A DNA stretch of 51,574 nucleotides from an uncultured Alistipes sp. (lineage in GTDB: Bacteria > Bacteroidota > Bacteroidia > Bacteroidales > Rikenellaceae): positions 1-51,574 of the forward strand of contig CAAGBI010000055.1 of the NCBI GenBank assembly GCA_900768015.1, written 5' to 3'. Made by a program: the position numbers and the translations under genes. The notes beneath the pieces were generated by a model that was not told where the DNA came from, ran no database searches, and worked only from the letters and a program-made list of their open reading frames with translations. How positions within the stretch are numbered: position 1 is the stretch's first letter; every line of letters begins with the position of its first letter. Positions 42,841-50,370 of this stretch are shown in pieces.

Positions 42841-43902
42841 ATGACAAAAAAGAATCAGACTGCAAACGCTGAGAGAGGCGGCATTAAGGGGCTGTTTAAG
42901 ACCTATGTTGTCGATGCGCTGAGCTATATGGCGATGGGTCTCTTCGCCTCGCTCATCATAGGACTTATCATCAAGCAGATAGCCCTAATCCCTGGCCTCG
43001 GCCTCCTCGCACCTATCGCCACCATCGCACAACTCGACCTCGTCGTGGGTGGCGCTATCGGCTTGGCTATCGCACTGGGACTAAAGCGCGACCCGCTTGT
43101 TACAATCTCTGCCGTAGCCGTGGGTGCCTTGGGATATACACTCGGTGGCCCTGCAGGCGATGTTGGCGGCAACCCCATTGGCGCATACCTCGCCACAATC
43201 GTGGCTATTGAGATAGGCTCACTCGTGTCGAAGCGCACACCCGTAGACATCATCATCACGCCCCTCGTAACCATTGTTGCGGGAGGCCTCGTGGCGCAGT
43301 ATATATGTGTGCCTATTGGCGAGTGGGTGATGTCGTTGGGCGAGTTGATAAACCGCGCTACGGAGCTAAATCCCTTCGCGATGGGTGTTGTTGTCGCAGT
43401 GTCGGTGGGCTGCATCCTGACGCTCCCCATCAGCTCGGCAGCATTGTGTATCTCGATAGGTATCAGCGGCTTGGCGGCGGGTGCTGCAACGGCGGGATGC
43501 TGTGCGCAGATGGTTGGCTTTGCCGTTATCAGCTTCAAGGAGAACGGCTGGGGCGGCCTTATCTCACAGGGTCTCGGCACCTCCATGCTCCAGATTGGAA
43601 ACATCGCACGCAAACCCATAGTGTGGCTCGCACCAACGCTTGCCTCTGCAATACTCGGCCCAATCTCGACTTGCATCCTGCACATGAAGAACAACGCTGC
43701 GGGTGCGGGTATGGGCACCTCGGGCTTGGTAGGCCCTATCGGCTGCTGGGACACCATGTCGGCAACGACGGACCATGCGCTGCTTATAGCCGAAATCGTG
43801 GGCATGTACTTCGTCGCTCCAGCGCTATTGAGCCTCCTTATACACCTTGTTATGAGGCGATTAGGTTGGGTCAAGGATGGCGACCTGAAGTTGCAGAGAT
43901 AG
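42841..43902 (+). CDS. Orphan PTS IIC-like permease (PTS_EIIC_2 type)
   Basis: A 353-residue membrane protein with about nine or ten helices and the Gly-rich, low-polarity pattern of the PTS EIIC type 2 family. YMAMGLFASLIIGLIIKQI, GGPAGDVGGNPIGAYLATIVAIEIG, and GMGTSGLVGPIGCWDTM are characteristic. The family moves sugars in phosphotransferase systems, but no EIIA, EIIB, HPr or EI gene is nearby and Bacteroidota usually lack a working PTS. It may be a phosphorylation-independent carrier; substrate unknown. The start at 42841 is fixed by the promoter just upstream. It is monocistronic with a perfect hairpin after it. Confidence 0.82.
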   Translation: MTKKNQTANAERGGIKGLFKTYVVDALSYMAMGLFASLIIGLIIKQIALIPGLGLLAPIATIAQLDLVVGGAIGLAIALGLKRDPLVTISAVAVGALGYTLGGPAGDVGGNPIGAYLATIVAIEIGSLVSKRTPVDIIITPLVTIVAGGLVAQYICVPIGEWVMSLGELINRATELNPFAMGVVVAVSVGCILTLPISSAALCISIGISGLAAGAATAGCCAQMVGFAVISFKENGWGGLISQGLGTSMLQIGNIARKPIVWLAPTLASAILGPISTCILHMKNNAAGAGMGTSGLVGPIGCWDTMSATTDHALLIAEIVGMYFVAPALLSLLIHLVMRRLGWVKDGDLKLQR

Positions 43903-43906
43903 AACG

Positions 43907-43937
43907 AAAATAGAGTGCTTCGGCACTCTATTTTTGT
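43907..43937. terminator. Bidirectional terminator, PTS IIC-like gene / Ntn-hydrolase gene
   Basis: AAAATAGAGTGC pairs perfectly with GCACTCTATTTT around a TTCG loop, followed by Ts. It lies between convergent genes. Confidence 0.93.
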
Positions 43938-43939
43938 TA

Positions 43940-44992
43940 TTAGTATAATACTTGAATAGGCTCCTTCTGCACCGTGTCGAGGGGATAGGATGCGTACTTA
44001 ACCCGCGCGAAGTCTATGTTATCGAGCGATATGGAGCGGATGGTGGAGTTGTAGGCGGTTTTGTAGTACACCGTGCGCGAGGAGAGGTCTATCGCCGAGG
44101 TCCACTGCGTAGCGCTGGGAAGATTGTGCTCCGAGGGGTTTTCGATGGCGATGGGCACATCGAAGTTGTTGAGCAGATGGAAGGCCTCGAGCACCGTATC
44201 CAATCCCGTAGCGCGCGTGGGGGCTGTATTGCGGAAGAATGCGGCACGCACAAAGCGCGAGGGAGGGGTAAAGTCGCCAGGCAAGCCCAACATCGCCGTG
44301 CTACCGCCATTAGGCTCGAGCGTCACGCCACCGAGCTTGTAGCTCTGCGCACTACCCGGGCGTAGGTTGATATAGTTCTCGAGGTTCGTAACCTGCCACT
44401 CGAAGCCTGGGGCATTGGTAAGCACGCCCACCTCGTTCTCGTAGAAGTTGATTTTGCCATCGACAATCTCCATAACCACCTGACGGCCAGTCGGGTCGCC
44501 GATGCGCCAGTGAATAACTGCCGTCTTCTCCAATGCCACGATGCGCACACGCTTCACGGCCTCCATCGCCTCGTCTATCGTAGCACACTGCGTGAGCATC
44601 CACTGCACAACTTGCAGGTCGGCAAGCGTGCGCGGGTTATCCATAGCCTCGTACGACTCGTAGCTACCGTAGCGCGGGAAGAAGAACAGGCCCGCCGAGA
44701 GGCCCGCCTCGTTGATGCCCTCGGCGATAAACTCCCTCTCCACCACCGCGAGGCCCACCACGCCATAGCGCGCCTTGAACTTTAGACCATTCATGCCCGT
44801 GGGGGTGTAGGACTGCAGTTGTTCGCCACGCGGTATTATGACATACTCGCTTTTGAGGGCTCCGTATGCCCACTCTATAGTTCGCGCCTGGATGTAGCTA
44901 CCGTCGGCAGCCGTGAGCGATATGCCCGTACAGGCGAAGGAGGTATGAGCACCGCACACAACAGCCACGATGCCCAGTAATAGTCTTTTCAT
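43940..44992 (-). CDS. Choloylglycine hydrolase-like linear amide hydrolase (exported Ntn hydrolase)
   Basis: 350 residues. The signal peptide MKRLLLGIVAVVCGAHTSFA is cut just before C21, leaving the nucleophile Cys at the new N terminus as the Ntn mechanism needs. Family positions that can be matched are R37 (IQARTIEW), Asn in EGINEAGLSAG, Asn in LTNAPGFEWQ, and Arg in TPPSRFVRAAFF. The usual Asp four residues into the RTxD motif is Glu (E40). The enzyme hydrolyses amides such as conjugated bile acids, penicillin V or N-acyl amino acids; which one cannot be told. The frame is open upstream to 45055, but ATG 44992 gives the clean signal peptide. It is convergent with the PTS IIC-like gene. 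Confidence 0.87.
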   Translation of the reverse strand: MKRLLLGIVAVVCGAHTSFACTGISLTAADGSYIQARTIEWAYGALKSEYVIIPRGEQLQSYTPTGMNGLKFKARYGVVGLAVVEREFIAEGINEAGLSAGLFFFPRYGSYESYEAMDNPRTLADLQVVQWMLTQCATIDEAMEAVKRVRIVALEKTAVIHWRIGDPTGRQVVMEIVDGKINFYENEVGVLTNAPGFEWQVTNLENYINLRPGSAQSYKLGGVTLEPNGGSTAMLGLPGDFTPPSRFVRAAFFRNTAPTRATGLDTVLEAFHLLNNFDVPIAIENPSEHNLPSATQWTSAIDLSSRTVYYKTAYNSTIRSISLDNIDFARVKYASYPLDTVQKEPIQVLY

Positions 44993-45110
44993 TATACCTT
45001 TCATAACATATATATTATTAAATCGCATCACACAACAACATAAATCGCGCCGCATATTTATGTAATATGCAGAAATCTTACCACCTTACTATCAATTTCT
45101 TAGCCAAAAA

Positions 45111-45141
45111 TTTGGAAAATTCGAGGGGGGGGGTAAATTTG
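45111..45141 (+). promoter_or_regulatory. Putative phase-variable promoter with G9 tract in the spacer
   Basis: TTTG at 45111-45114 and TAAATTTG at 45134-45141 match the Bacteroidota -33 and -7 elements with a 19-base spacer, the best spacing seen elsewhere in this window. The last nine spacer bases (45125-45133) are all G. Slippage in that tract would change the spacing and so the promoter strength. It points toward the lipoprotein gene 320 bases downstream. Confidence 0.6.
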
Positions 45142-45179
45142 TCGTGGTAAATACATAGTAATTTAAGAGATATAGGCGT

Positions 45180-45195
45180 CGCTGTATATACAGCG
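45180..45195. repeat. 16-base perfect palindrome
   Basis: CGCTGTATATACAGCG is its own reverse complement. It lies 39 bases after the G-tract promoter, in the leader region of the lipoprotein gene, and could be a dimeric regulator site. Confidence 0.55.
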
Positions 45196-45355
45196 TTATA
45201 GAACTATAAATACCTATATATAAATAGAGACCTATATAACAAAATTTGCAACAATGACTTATGGCAGATATTATGTATTTCAATGATAATCTATCACTTA
45301 TCACGATTACAGCAAAAAAAGTTTGAAAACAATGAAATATTTAGATAAATTTACT

Positions 45356-45363
45356 TAATTTTG
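45356..45363 (+). promoter_or_regulatory. Second -7 element upstream of the repeat lipoprotein gene
   Basis: TAATTTTG fits TAnnTTTG, 100 bases before the ATG. The nearest TTTG (45322-45325) is 30 bases away, too far for the usual spacing. Confidence 0.4.
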
Positions 45364-45462
45364 TGTAGGCAAATATTCGAGACTGTAGCCTAATATAATT
45401 TTAACAACATATTGTTATAGGAAAAATTACCCAAAAATTACTAAAAAGTCAAATTAACAATT

Positions 45463-47538
45463 ATGAAAACTTTCAAACTATTCGCTTCATTGCTCTCAGC
45501 AGTGGCAATGTTGTTTGCAGTTGGTTGTCAGCCAGAGCCCGTAGACAAACCCGACATCCCCGATGAGAAGCCTTGCTTTACATTCGAGATTCTGGAGGCC
45601 GGCAAGACTACGGTATCGTTCCGCGTAACACCCCTTGCCGTGGAGATGCCTTATGTGATTATGATTACCGACAAGGCTACATTCGAGACCTTCGAGAGCG
45701 AGGAGGCCTTCATAGCAGATGACTTGGTATGGTTCGACCAGGTGGCCATGAGCATGGGCATAACACTCGAAGACTATCTCGCGACAATCCTCACTACGGG
45801 CGTTAAGGAGGATAGCACCGATGGTCTTGCTCCCAACACCGAGTACTACCTCTATGCTTATCATCTTACAGCCTCGGGCGAGGTGGTTTCAGACTTCGAG
45901 TTCAAGGAGTTTAAGACTGCAGCCTTAGAGGAGTCTGACGCCACATTCGAGGTTAGCGTTAGCGACATAAGCTACAATAAGGCAACCGTAAATGTTGTGC
46001 CATCGTCAACAACTGCCACCTACTTCGTAAACATTATGAGCGAGGAGCGATTAGCCGACTTCGGCGAGGGTGACGAGGCCTATATCAACCACCTTGTAGC
46101 CCTCCGAGACTACTACCTTGGCATGAATGCAACCACCGAACAGATGATTGCCAACCTCTGCTTTGCAGGCGAGAAGTCACTCACCGTGGATGACCTCAAG
46201 GCCGGCACTAAGCACTATGCCTATGCCATAGGTGTAGATGGCGATTTCTTGCCCAACACCAAGGCCTTTGTTGTCGAGTTTGAGACCACCACAGCAGAGA
46301 GCTCAGCTCTCACATTCGAAGTAGATTTCACAAACTTCTACTATGACCATGTAGATGGCATTGTGACACCCTCGAACAACGACGAGACATATATCTGCTC
46401 TATACAGACTGCCGAGTCGCTCACATGGTACGACAGCGAGGAGGTGTTCATGCAGACACTTCTCGATGACCTTGAGTGGTGGTATGGCGGCGTGGAAACA
46501 GCTCTCCGCACAGGCGCCACCGACCTCTCGACATTTGGCGGCCTCTACCCCGAAACAGAGTATATCGTAGTCTGCTTCGGCTATAATGAGACACCAACCA
46601 CCGAGCTCTTCACATTCCCATTTACCACAACCGAGGCTTCGGGCAATCCTGCAGATTTAACCGTAGAGTTTGCTATCGACTATGAGCAGCTGTCACACAA
46701 CACAGTATATGTAACCGCAACACCCTCTGTTGGTGCGCACTACTTCATGTCATACATCTCGACATCTGACCTCGAGTACTATATCGAGGAGTATGGTAGC
46801 CAGGATGCAGCACTCATAGCATTTGCAAACGAGGAGATTGACTATGGCGCAGATTACTTCTGGTGCTCACGCGCCGAGTATCTCGCCGACATGGGAGCAA
46901 ACTTGGGTACATACACCATGATGTTCAACCAGCTAAATCCCGCAACCGAGTATATCATCTACGCCGTAGCTGTGGATATTAATAGCGGTGATGTCGTAGG
47001 TGAGCATGTATCGGTGAGCGAGGCATTCACAACGCTTGATAAGGTTGTAAGCTCCGCAGCCGTAGAGTTTGAGTTTGGCAACTACTACGATGGCTCGGCT
47101 CTTGCCGACCTCGATCCCGAGCGCTTCCTCAACTGCAAGGGTTATGTAGTAATGCCATATACCGTAGTGCCAAATGTCGATGCTATGAATTGGTACACAG
47201 GCTTCTACGATGGCGACTACACAGAGTGGGGATGCACCGATGATGACATCTACGCGGAGTTGATTACATACGGCTATGAGTGGGGTTCAGATCTCGTATC
47301 GCTCAACCGCGAGAGCGGAGTAGCTGTTCTACAGTACGATGCAGCATACACATTCCTTGGTATTGCTGAGGACTATGATGGTAACTTTGGCGCTGGTACC
47401 TTGGAGGTTGTAACACTTAGCAAGGAGGGCGTATCTCCTGCTCAGGAGTTTATCGACAGCCTTAATGAGCAGGCACAGCTCGCTAAGCCACAGGCAATGG
47501 CCTCTCGCAAGGGCAAGATGCCTGTTGTGCGCAAGTAA
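45463..47538 (+). CDS. Surface lipoprotein with four tandem Fn3-like repeats
   Basis: 691 residues. The signal MKTFKLFASLLSAVAMLFAVGC ends in a lipobox (C22) followed by a Pro/Asp-rich spacer. Four repeats of about 120 residues begin near 38, 160, 283 and 398. Each opens with an F-x-V/I strand (such as TFEVSVSDISYNKATVNVVPS) and closes with a TEY-type strand (LNPATEYIIYAVAVD and LAPNTEYYLYAYHLT), as in Fn3-like folds. A different C-terminal domain follows from about 530 and ends with a basic RKGKMPVVRK. It is probably anchored in the outer membrane and exposed; function unknown. It has two candidate promoters, one with a G9 tract. Confidence 0.8.
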   Translation: MKTFKLFASLLSAVAMLFAVGCQPEPVDKPDIPDEKPCFTFEILEAGKTTVSFRVTPLAVEMPYVIMITDKATFETFESEEAFIADDLVWFDQVAMSMGITLEDYLATILTTGVKEDSTDGLAPNTEYYLYAYHLTASGEVVSDFEFKEFKTAALEESDATFEVSVSDISYNKATVNVVPSSTTATYFVNIMSEERLADFGEGDEAYINHLVALRDYYLGMNATTEQMIANLCFAGEKSLTVDDLKAGTKHYAYAIGVDGDFLPNTKAFVVEFETTTAESSALTFEVDFTNFYYDHVDGIVTPSNNDETYICSIQTAESLTWYDSEEVFMQTLLDDLEWWYGGVETALRTGATDLSTFGGLYPETEYIVVCFGYNETPTTELFTFPFTTTEASGNPADLTVEFAIDYEQLSHNTVYVTATPSVGAHYFMSYISTSDLEYYIEEYGSQDAALIAFANEEIDYGADYFWCSRAEYLADMGANLGTYTMMFNQLNPATEYIIYAVAVDINSGDVVGEHVSVSEAFTTLDKVVSSAAVEFEFGNYYDGSALADLDPERFLNCKGYVVMPYTVVPNVDAMNWYTGFYDGDYTEWGCTDDDIYAELITYGYEWGSDLVSLNRESGVAVLQYDAAYTFLGIAEDYDGNFGAGTLEVVTLSKEGVSPAQEFIDSLNEQAQLAKPQAMASRKGKMPVVRK

Positions 47539-47556
47539 TTAGTGCTATATATATGG

Positions 47557-47592
47557 TAGGGCCTATCTCAACGGATAGGCTCTATTTTTTTT
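47557..47592 (+). terminator. Terminator after the repeat lipoprotein gene
   Basis: An 11-bp stem (47557-47567 with 47574-47584, one G-T pair) has a six-base loop, followed by a run of Ts. Confidence 0.9.
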
Positions 47593-47624
47593 ATATGAAT
47601 ACTTCTGGGGGTGCATGGGGTTCT

Positions 47625-47713
47625 TTAGGGAAATTAAGGAAATTAAGGAGATTAAGGAAATTTCCCTAAACTCTCTAAACTCCTTAAACTCCCTAAATTC
47701 CCTAAACTCTTTC
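47625..47713. repeat. 9-bp tandem repeats arranged as an inverted repeat
   Basis: Four copies of a TTAAGGAAA-like unit (47625-47660) are followed at once by about five copies of its near reverse complement (TTTCCCTAA, then ACTCCNTAA-like units, 47661-47705). The two halves could form a long imperfect hairpin or cruciform. A short frame across it would read IKE and LNS repeats, but this is judged non-coding. Confidence 0.85.
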
Positions 47714-47773
47714 CAACCTTCCTCCTCACTAACCTTCCTCCTCGCAGTTTTTCCTCGATTTATGCCTCAGGAT

Positions 47774-47804
47774 TTTGTTATTCAAAAAACATTTCTTAAC
47801 TTTG
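47774..47804 (+). promoter_or_regulatory. Promoter for the nadBCA operon
   Basis: TTTG at 47774-47777 and TAACTTTG at 47797-47804 are spaced by 19 bases, a full match. The leader to nadB is about 80 bases. No NAD-responsive operator could be recognised. Confidence 0.82.
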
Positions 47805-47891
47805 CATAAGTATATCCAATCTAAAACGGTATAAATTACAGAGGTATATCAGATTAAATTTTTCGTTGTATAACATTAAAAAGGTTATAGG

Positions 47892-49502
47892 ATGCTTAAA
47901 TTTGATTATGTAGTCGTCGGTAGTGGACTTGCCGGACTATATGCCGCCTACAAGGCGTCAATGAGAGGAAGCGTCGCAGTGATAACAAAGTCGCTGGTAA
48001 GAGAGAGTAACTCTTTCAATGCTCAGGGAGGTATCGCCGCGGTGACTTCTGAAGACGACAACCCCGAGATTCATAAATCTGACACGCTCATTGCTGGTCG
48101 AGGTCTGTGCGAGGAGAACTCGGTGGATATTCTTGTAAATGAGGGACCCGAGAGAATACAGGAGATTATTGCCAACAATATGAAGTTCGATACCGAGAAT
48201 GGCGTGTTGGCATTGGGTCTCGAGGGAGGACACCACAAGCGTCGCATCCTCCACGCGGGAGGCGACTCAACAGGCCGCTGGATAACAGAGTTCGCAATAT
48301 CCAAGGCAGAATCACAAGATAACATCACGATATTTGAAGATACACTCCTCTTGGACCTTATGGTTAAGGATGGCGAGTGTTATGGTGTGCGCTGCTGGAG
48401 TGAGAACCGCGAGTTACAATCTGCGGAGGGCGGCAGCGAGGTATTGATTTATGCCGACCATGTCTTCCTCACATCGGGCGGAGCATCGGCGATATATGCC
48501 CGCACGACAAACCCTCTTACGACCATTGGTGATGGCGTGGCAATAGCCTACAAGGCGGGATGTCGCATCGTAGATATGGAGTTTATCCAGTTCCACCCCT
48601 CGGGACTCTACCGCAAAGATTCATCCCAGGCCTTTCTCATTAGCGAGGCTGTACGCGGCGAGCGCGCATACCTCTTAGATAAGAACGGCAAGCGCTTCAT
48701 GGTGCCCATTCACGAGTTGGCGGAGTTAGCACCACGCGACATCGTTGCTCGCTCGATATTCAAGCAGATGAAGATTGACGGCAGACCCTTTGTCACCCTA
48801 TCGCTCAAACACCTCGACAGGGAGATGATACTCAAGCGCTTTCCCGCCATCAATGCCAAATGCAAGGAGTTTGGCTACGACCTCACACAGGAGATTCCCG
48901 TAGCCCCTGCTGCGCACTACTCCGTAGGTGGCGTACTTTCCAACAACAACGGCCGCACAGACATCAAGCGCCTCTATGTATGTGGCGAGGTGGCTGCGAC
49001 GGGCATAATGGGTGCAAACCGCTTGGCTTCGAACTCTCTTATCGAGTGTCTTGTCTTTGCCAACCGCGCCATCGAGGATAGCGTCAAGGAGGGTCCAATC
49101 AAAGATTTTCCTCTGTTCGAGGCGCAGTATGAGCGTAACGAGCATAACGCACAGATGTATGCCGACATACGAGCGAAGGCTTCGGAGATTATGAACCTCT
49201 ATGCAGGCATCATCCGCACCGAGGAGGGCCTCAAAGAGGGCCTCAGACAGATAGATGAGCTCGAGAGGGCAATAACAGCGTGCGAGAGCCACGATAAGGA
49301 GTATTACATAGAGGCGGCGCGTCGTCTACTATGCGTTGCGCGCCTGATAATGTCACCCGCACTACTACGCAAGGAGAGCCGCGGAGGTCACTACCGCGAG
49401 GACTACCCCAATGCTGACGAGGCATTCGCCGTACACTCCGTGCAGCGCTGCGGAGAGGAGATAACCACAGCACCCGTAAATAGTAATTATTTTAATTTTT
49501 AG
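47892..49502 (+). CDS. nadB: L-aspartate oxidase
   Basis: A 536-residue FAD enzyme that oxidises L-aspartate to iminoaspartate, the first step of de novo NAD synthesis. The FAD-binding loop is YVVVGSGLAGLYAAYKAS (6-23), and RESNSFNAQGGIAAV is the second FAD contact. Substrate-site motifs include MEFIQFHPSGLY, PVAPAAHYSVGGV and GEVAATGIMGANRLASNSL. The C-terminal three-helix domain ends the protein. It resembles the succinate dehydrogenase flavoprotein, but the order, length and operon partners identify NadB. It is the first gene of nadB-nadC-nadA, with a four-base gap to nadC. Confidence 0.97.
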   Translation: MLKFDYVVVGSGLAGLYAAYKASMRGSVAVITKSLVRESNSFNAQGGIAAVTSEDDNPEIHKSDTLIAGRGLCEENSVDILVNEGPERIQEIIANNMKFDTENGVLALGLEGGHHKRRILHAGGDSTGRWITEFAISKAESQDNITIFEDTLLLDLMVKDGECYGVRCWSENRELQSAEGGSEVLIYADHVFLTSGGASAIYARTTNPLTTIGDGVAIAYKAGCRIVDMEFIQFHPSGLYRKDSSQAFLISEAVRGERAYLLDKNGKRFMVPIHELAELAPRDIVARSIFKQMKIDGRPFVTLSLKHLDREMILKRFPAINAKCKEFGYDLTQEIPVAPAAHYSVGGVLSNNNGRTDIKRLYVCGEVAATGIMGANRLASNSLIECLVFANRAIEDSVKEGPIKDFPLFEAQYERNEHNAQMYADIRAKASEIMNLYAGIIRTEEGLKEGLRQIDELERAITACESHDKEYYIEAARRLLCVARLIMSPALLRKESRGGHYREDYPNADEAFAVHSVQRCGEEITTAPVNSNYFNF

Positions 49503-49506
49503 AGAT

Positions 49507-50355
49507 ATGCAGTACGAGAACTTAATAAACAAGCTCCTTGACCTTGGCATCGAGGAGGATATCAACACCGGCGACATCACAACGGAGTCTATCATCCCCG
49601 CCGCAACACATGGCGTAGCCACGATGACCGCTAAGCAGGATGGCGTAATCTCGGGGTTGGACATCGTAAAGATGGTCTACGACCGCTTCCAGAGCGATGT
49701 TGTCTTTACGCCCTACTTCAAGGATGGCGATGTGGTAAAGAAGGGAGATGTAATCCTAAAGATTGAGGCTACCTACCCCACCCTATTGCGTGGCGAGCGC
49801 CTCTCGCTTAACATCTTCCAGCGCATGTGTGGCATTGCCACCGAGACCGCGAAGTATGTAAAGGAGTTGGAGGGCACACACACCGAGCTCCTCGACACCC
49901 GCAAGACAGCGCCAGGCCTCCGCGTATTGGATAAGATGGCCGTAAAGCATGGTGGCGGCACGAATCATCGCATGGGCTTGTACGACATGGCGATGATTAA
50001 GGATAACCACATCAAGATGGCTGGTGGCATTGCAAAAGCCGTAGAGCAGGTACGCGCTCGTATAGCTGCGGGTATCAAGATTGAGGTCGAGACAACAAAC
50101 ATCGACGAGGTACACCAGGCTATCGCCGCTGGCGCAGACATCATCATGCTCGACAATATGGATACCCAGGCTATGACCGAGGCCGTCAAGATTATCAATG
50201 CGGCAAACAAGGGCATCAAGACCGAGGCATCGGGCAATATGAGCATTCCCCGCTTGAAGGAGGTAGCAGCAACAGGCGTTGACTACATCAGCGTAGGAGC
50301 ACTCACACATACCGTTAAAGGTATGGATATAAGCATGAATATTCAGGTTGAATAA
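49507..50355 (+). CDS. nadC: Nicotinate-nucleotide pyrophosphorylase (carboxylating)
   Basis: A 282-residue quinolinate phosphoribosyltransferase. EEDINTGDITTESIIP opens the N-terminal domain. The active-site barrel has ERLSLNIFQRMCGIAT, LLDTRKTAPGLRVLDKMAVKHGGGTNHRMGL, IKDNHIKMAGG, and the late Glu/Asp motifs EVETTNIDE and IMLDNMD. EASGNMSIPRLKEVAATGVDYISVGALTH closes the PRPP site. It turns quinolinate and PRPP into nicotinate mononucleotide with loss of CO2. It is the middle gene of the NAD operon. Confidence 0.97.
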   Translation: MQYENLINKLLDLGIEEDINTGDITTESIIPAATHGVATMTAKQDGVISGLDIVKMVYDRFQSDVVFTPYFKDGDVVKKGDVILKIEATYPTLLRGERLSLNIFQRMCGIATETAKYVKELEGTHTELLDTRKTAPGLRVLDKMAVKHGGGTNHRMGLYDMAMIKDNHIKMAGGIAKAVEQVRARIAAGIKIEVETTNIDEVHQAIAAGADIIMLDNMDTQAMTEAVKIINAANKGIKTEASGNMSIPRLKEVAATGVDYISVGALTHTVKGMDISMNIQVE

Positions 50356-50370
50356 CTAACTTTGAACTCT

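Larger units (their letters stand above)
44993..45462. other. AT-rich intergenic region with regulatory signals
   Basis: About 470 bases between divergent genes, clearly more AT-rich than the coding parts. It holds a promoter with a G9 tract (45111-45141), a 16-base palindrome (45180-45195), a repeated ACCTATATA (from 45208 and 45229) and a second -7 element (45356-45363). A short reverse frame here looks accidental. Confidence 0.65.

Noticed and set aside
42924..43874. 316-codon reverse-strand frame across the PTS IIC-like gene
   Set aside because: Shadow of a Gly/Ala-rich membrane gene; its Pro/Ser/Thr-rich translation matches no family.
45092..45304. 70-codon reverse frame in the AT-rich intergenic region
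   Set aside because: Tyr/Ile/Leu-rich chance frame over regulatory DNA with no family pattern.
47615..47809. 64-codon frame reading IKE and LNS repeats
   Set aside because: It only translates the 9-bp inverted repeat array and runs into the nadB promoter, so it is judged non-coding.
47892..49502. Second succinate dehydrogenase flavoprotein
   Set aside because: The fold is shared, but length, motifs and the adjacent nadC and nadA identify L-aspartate oxidase.
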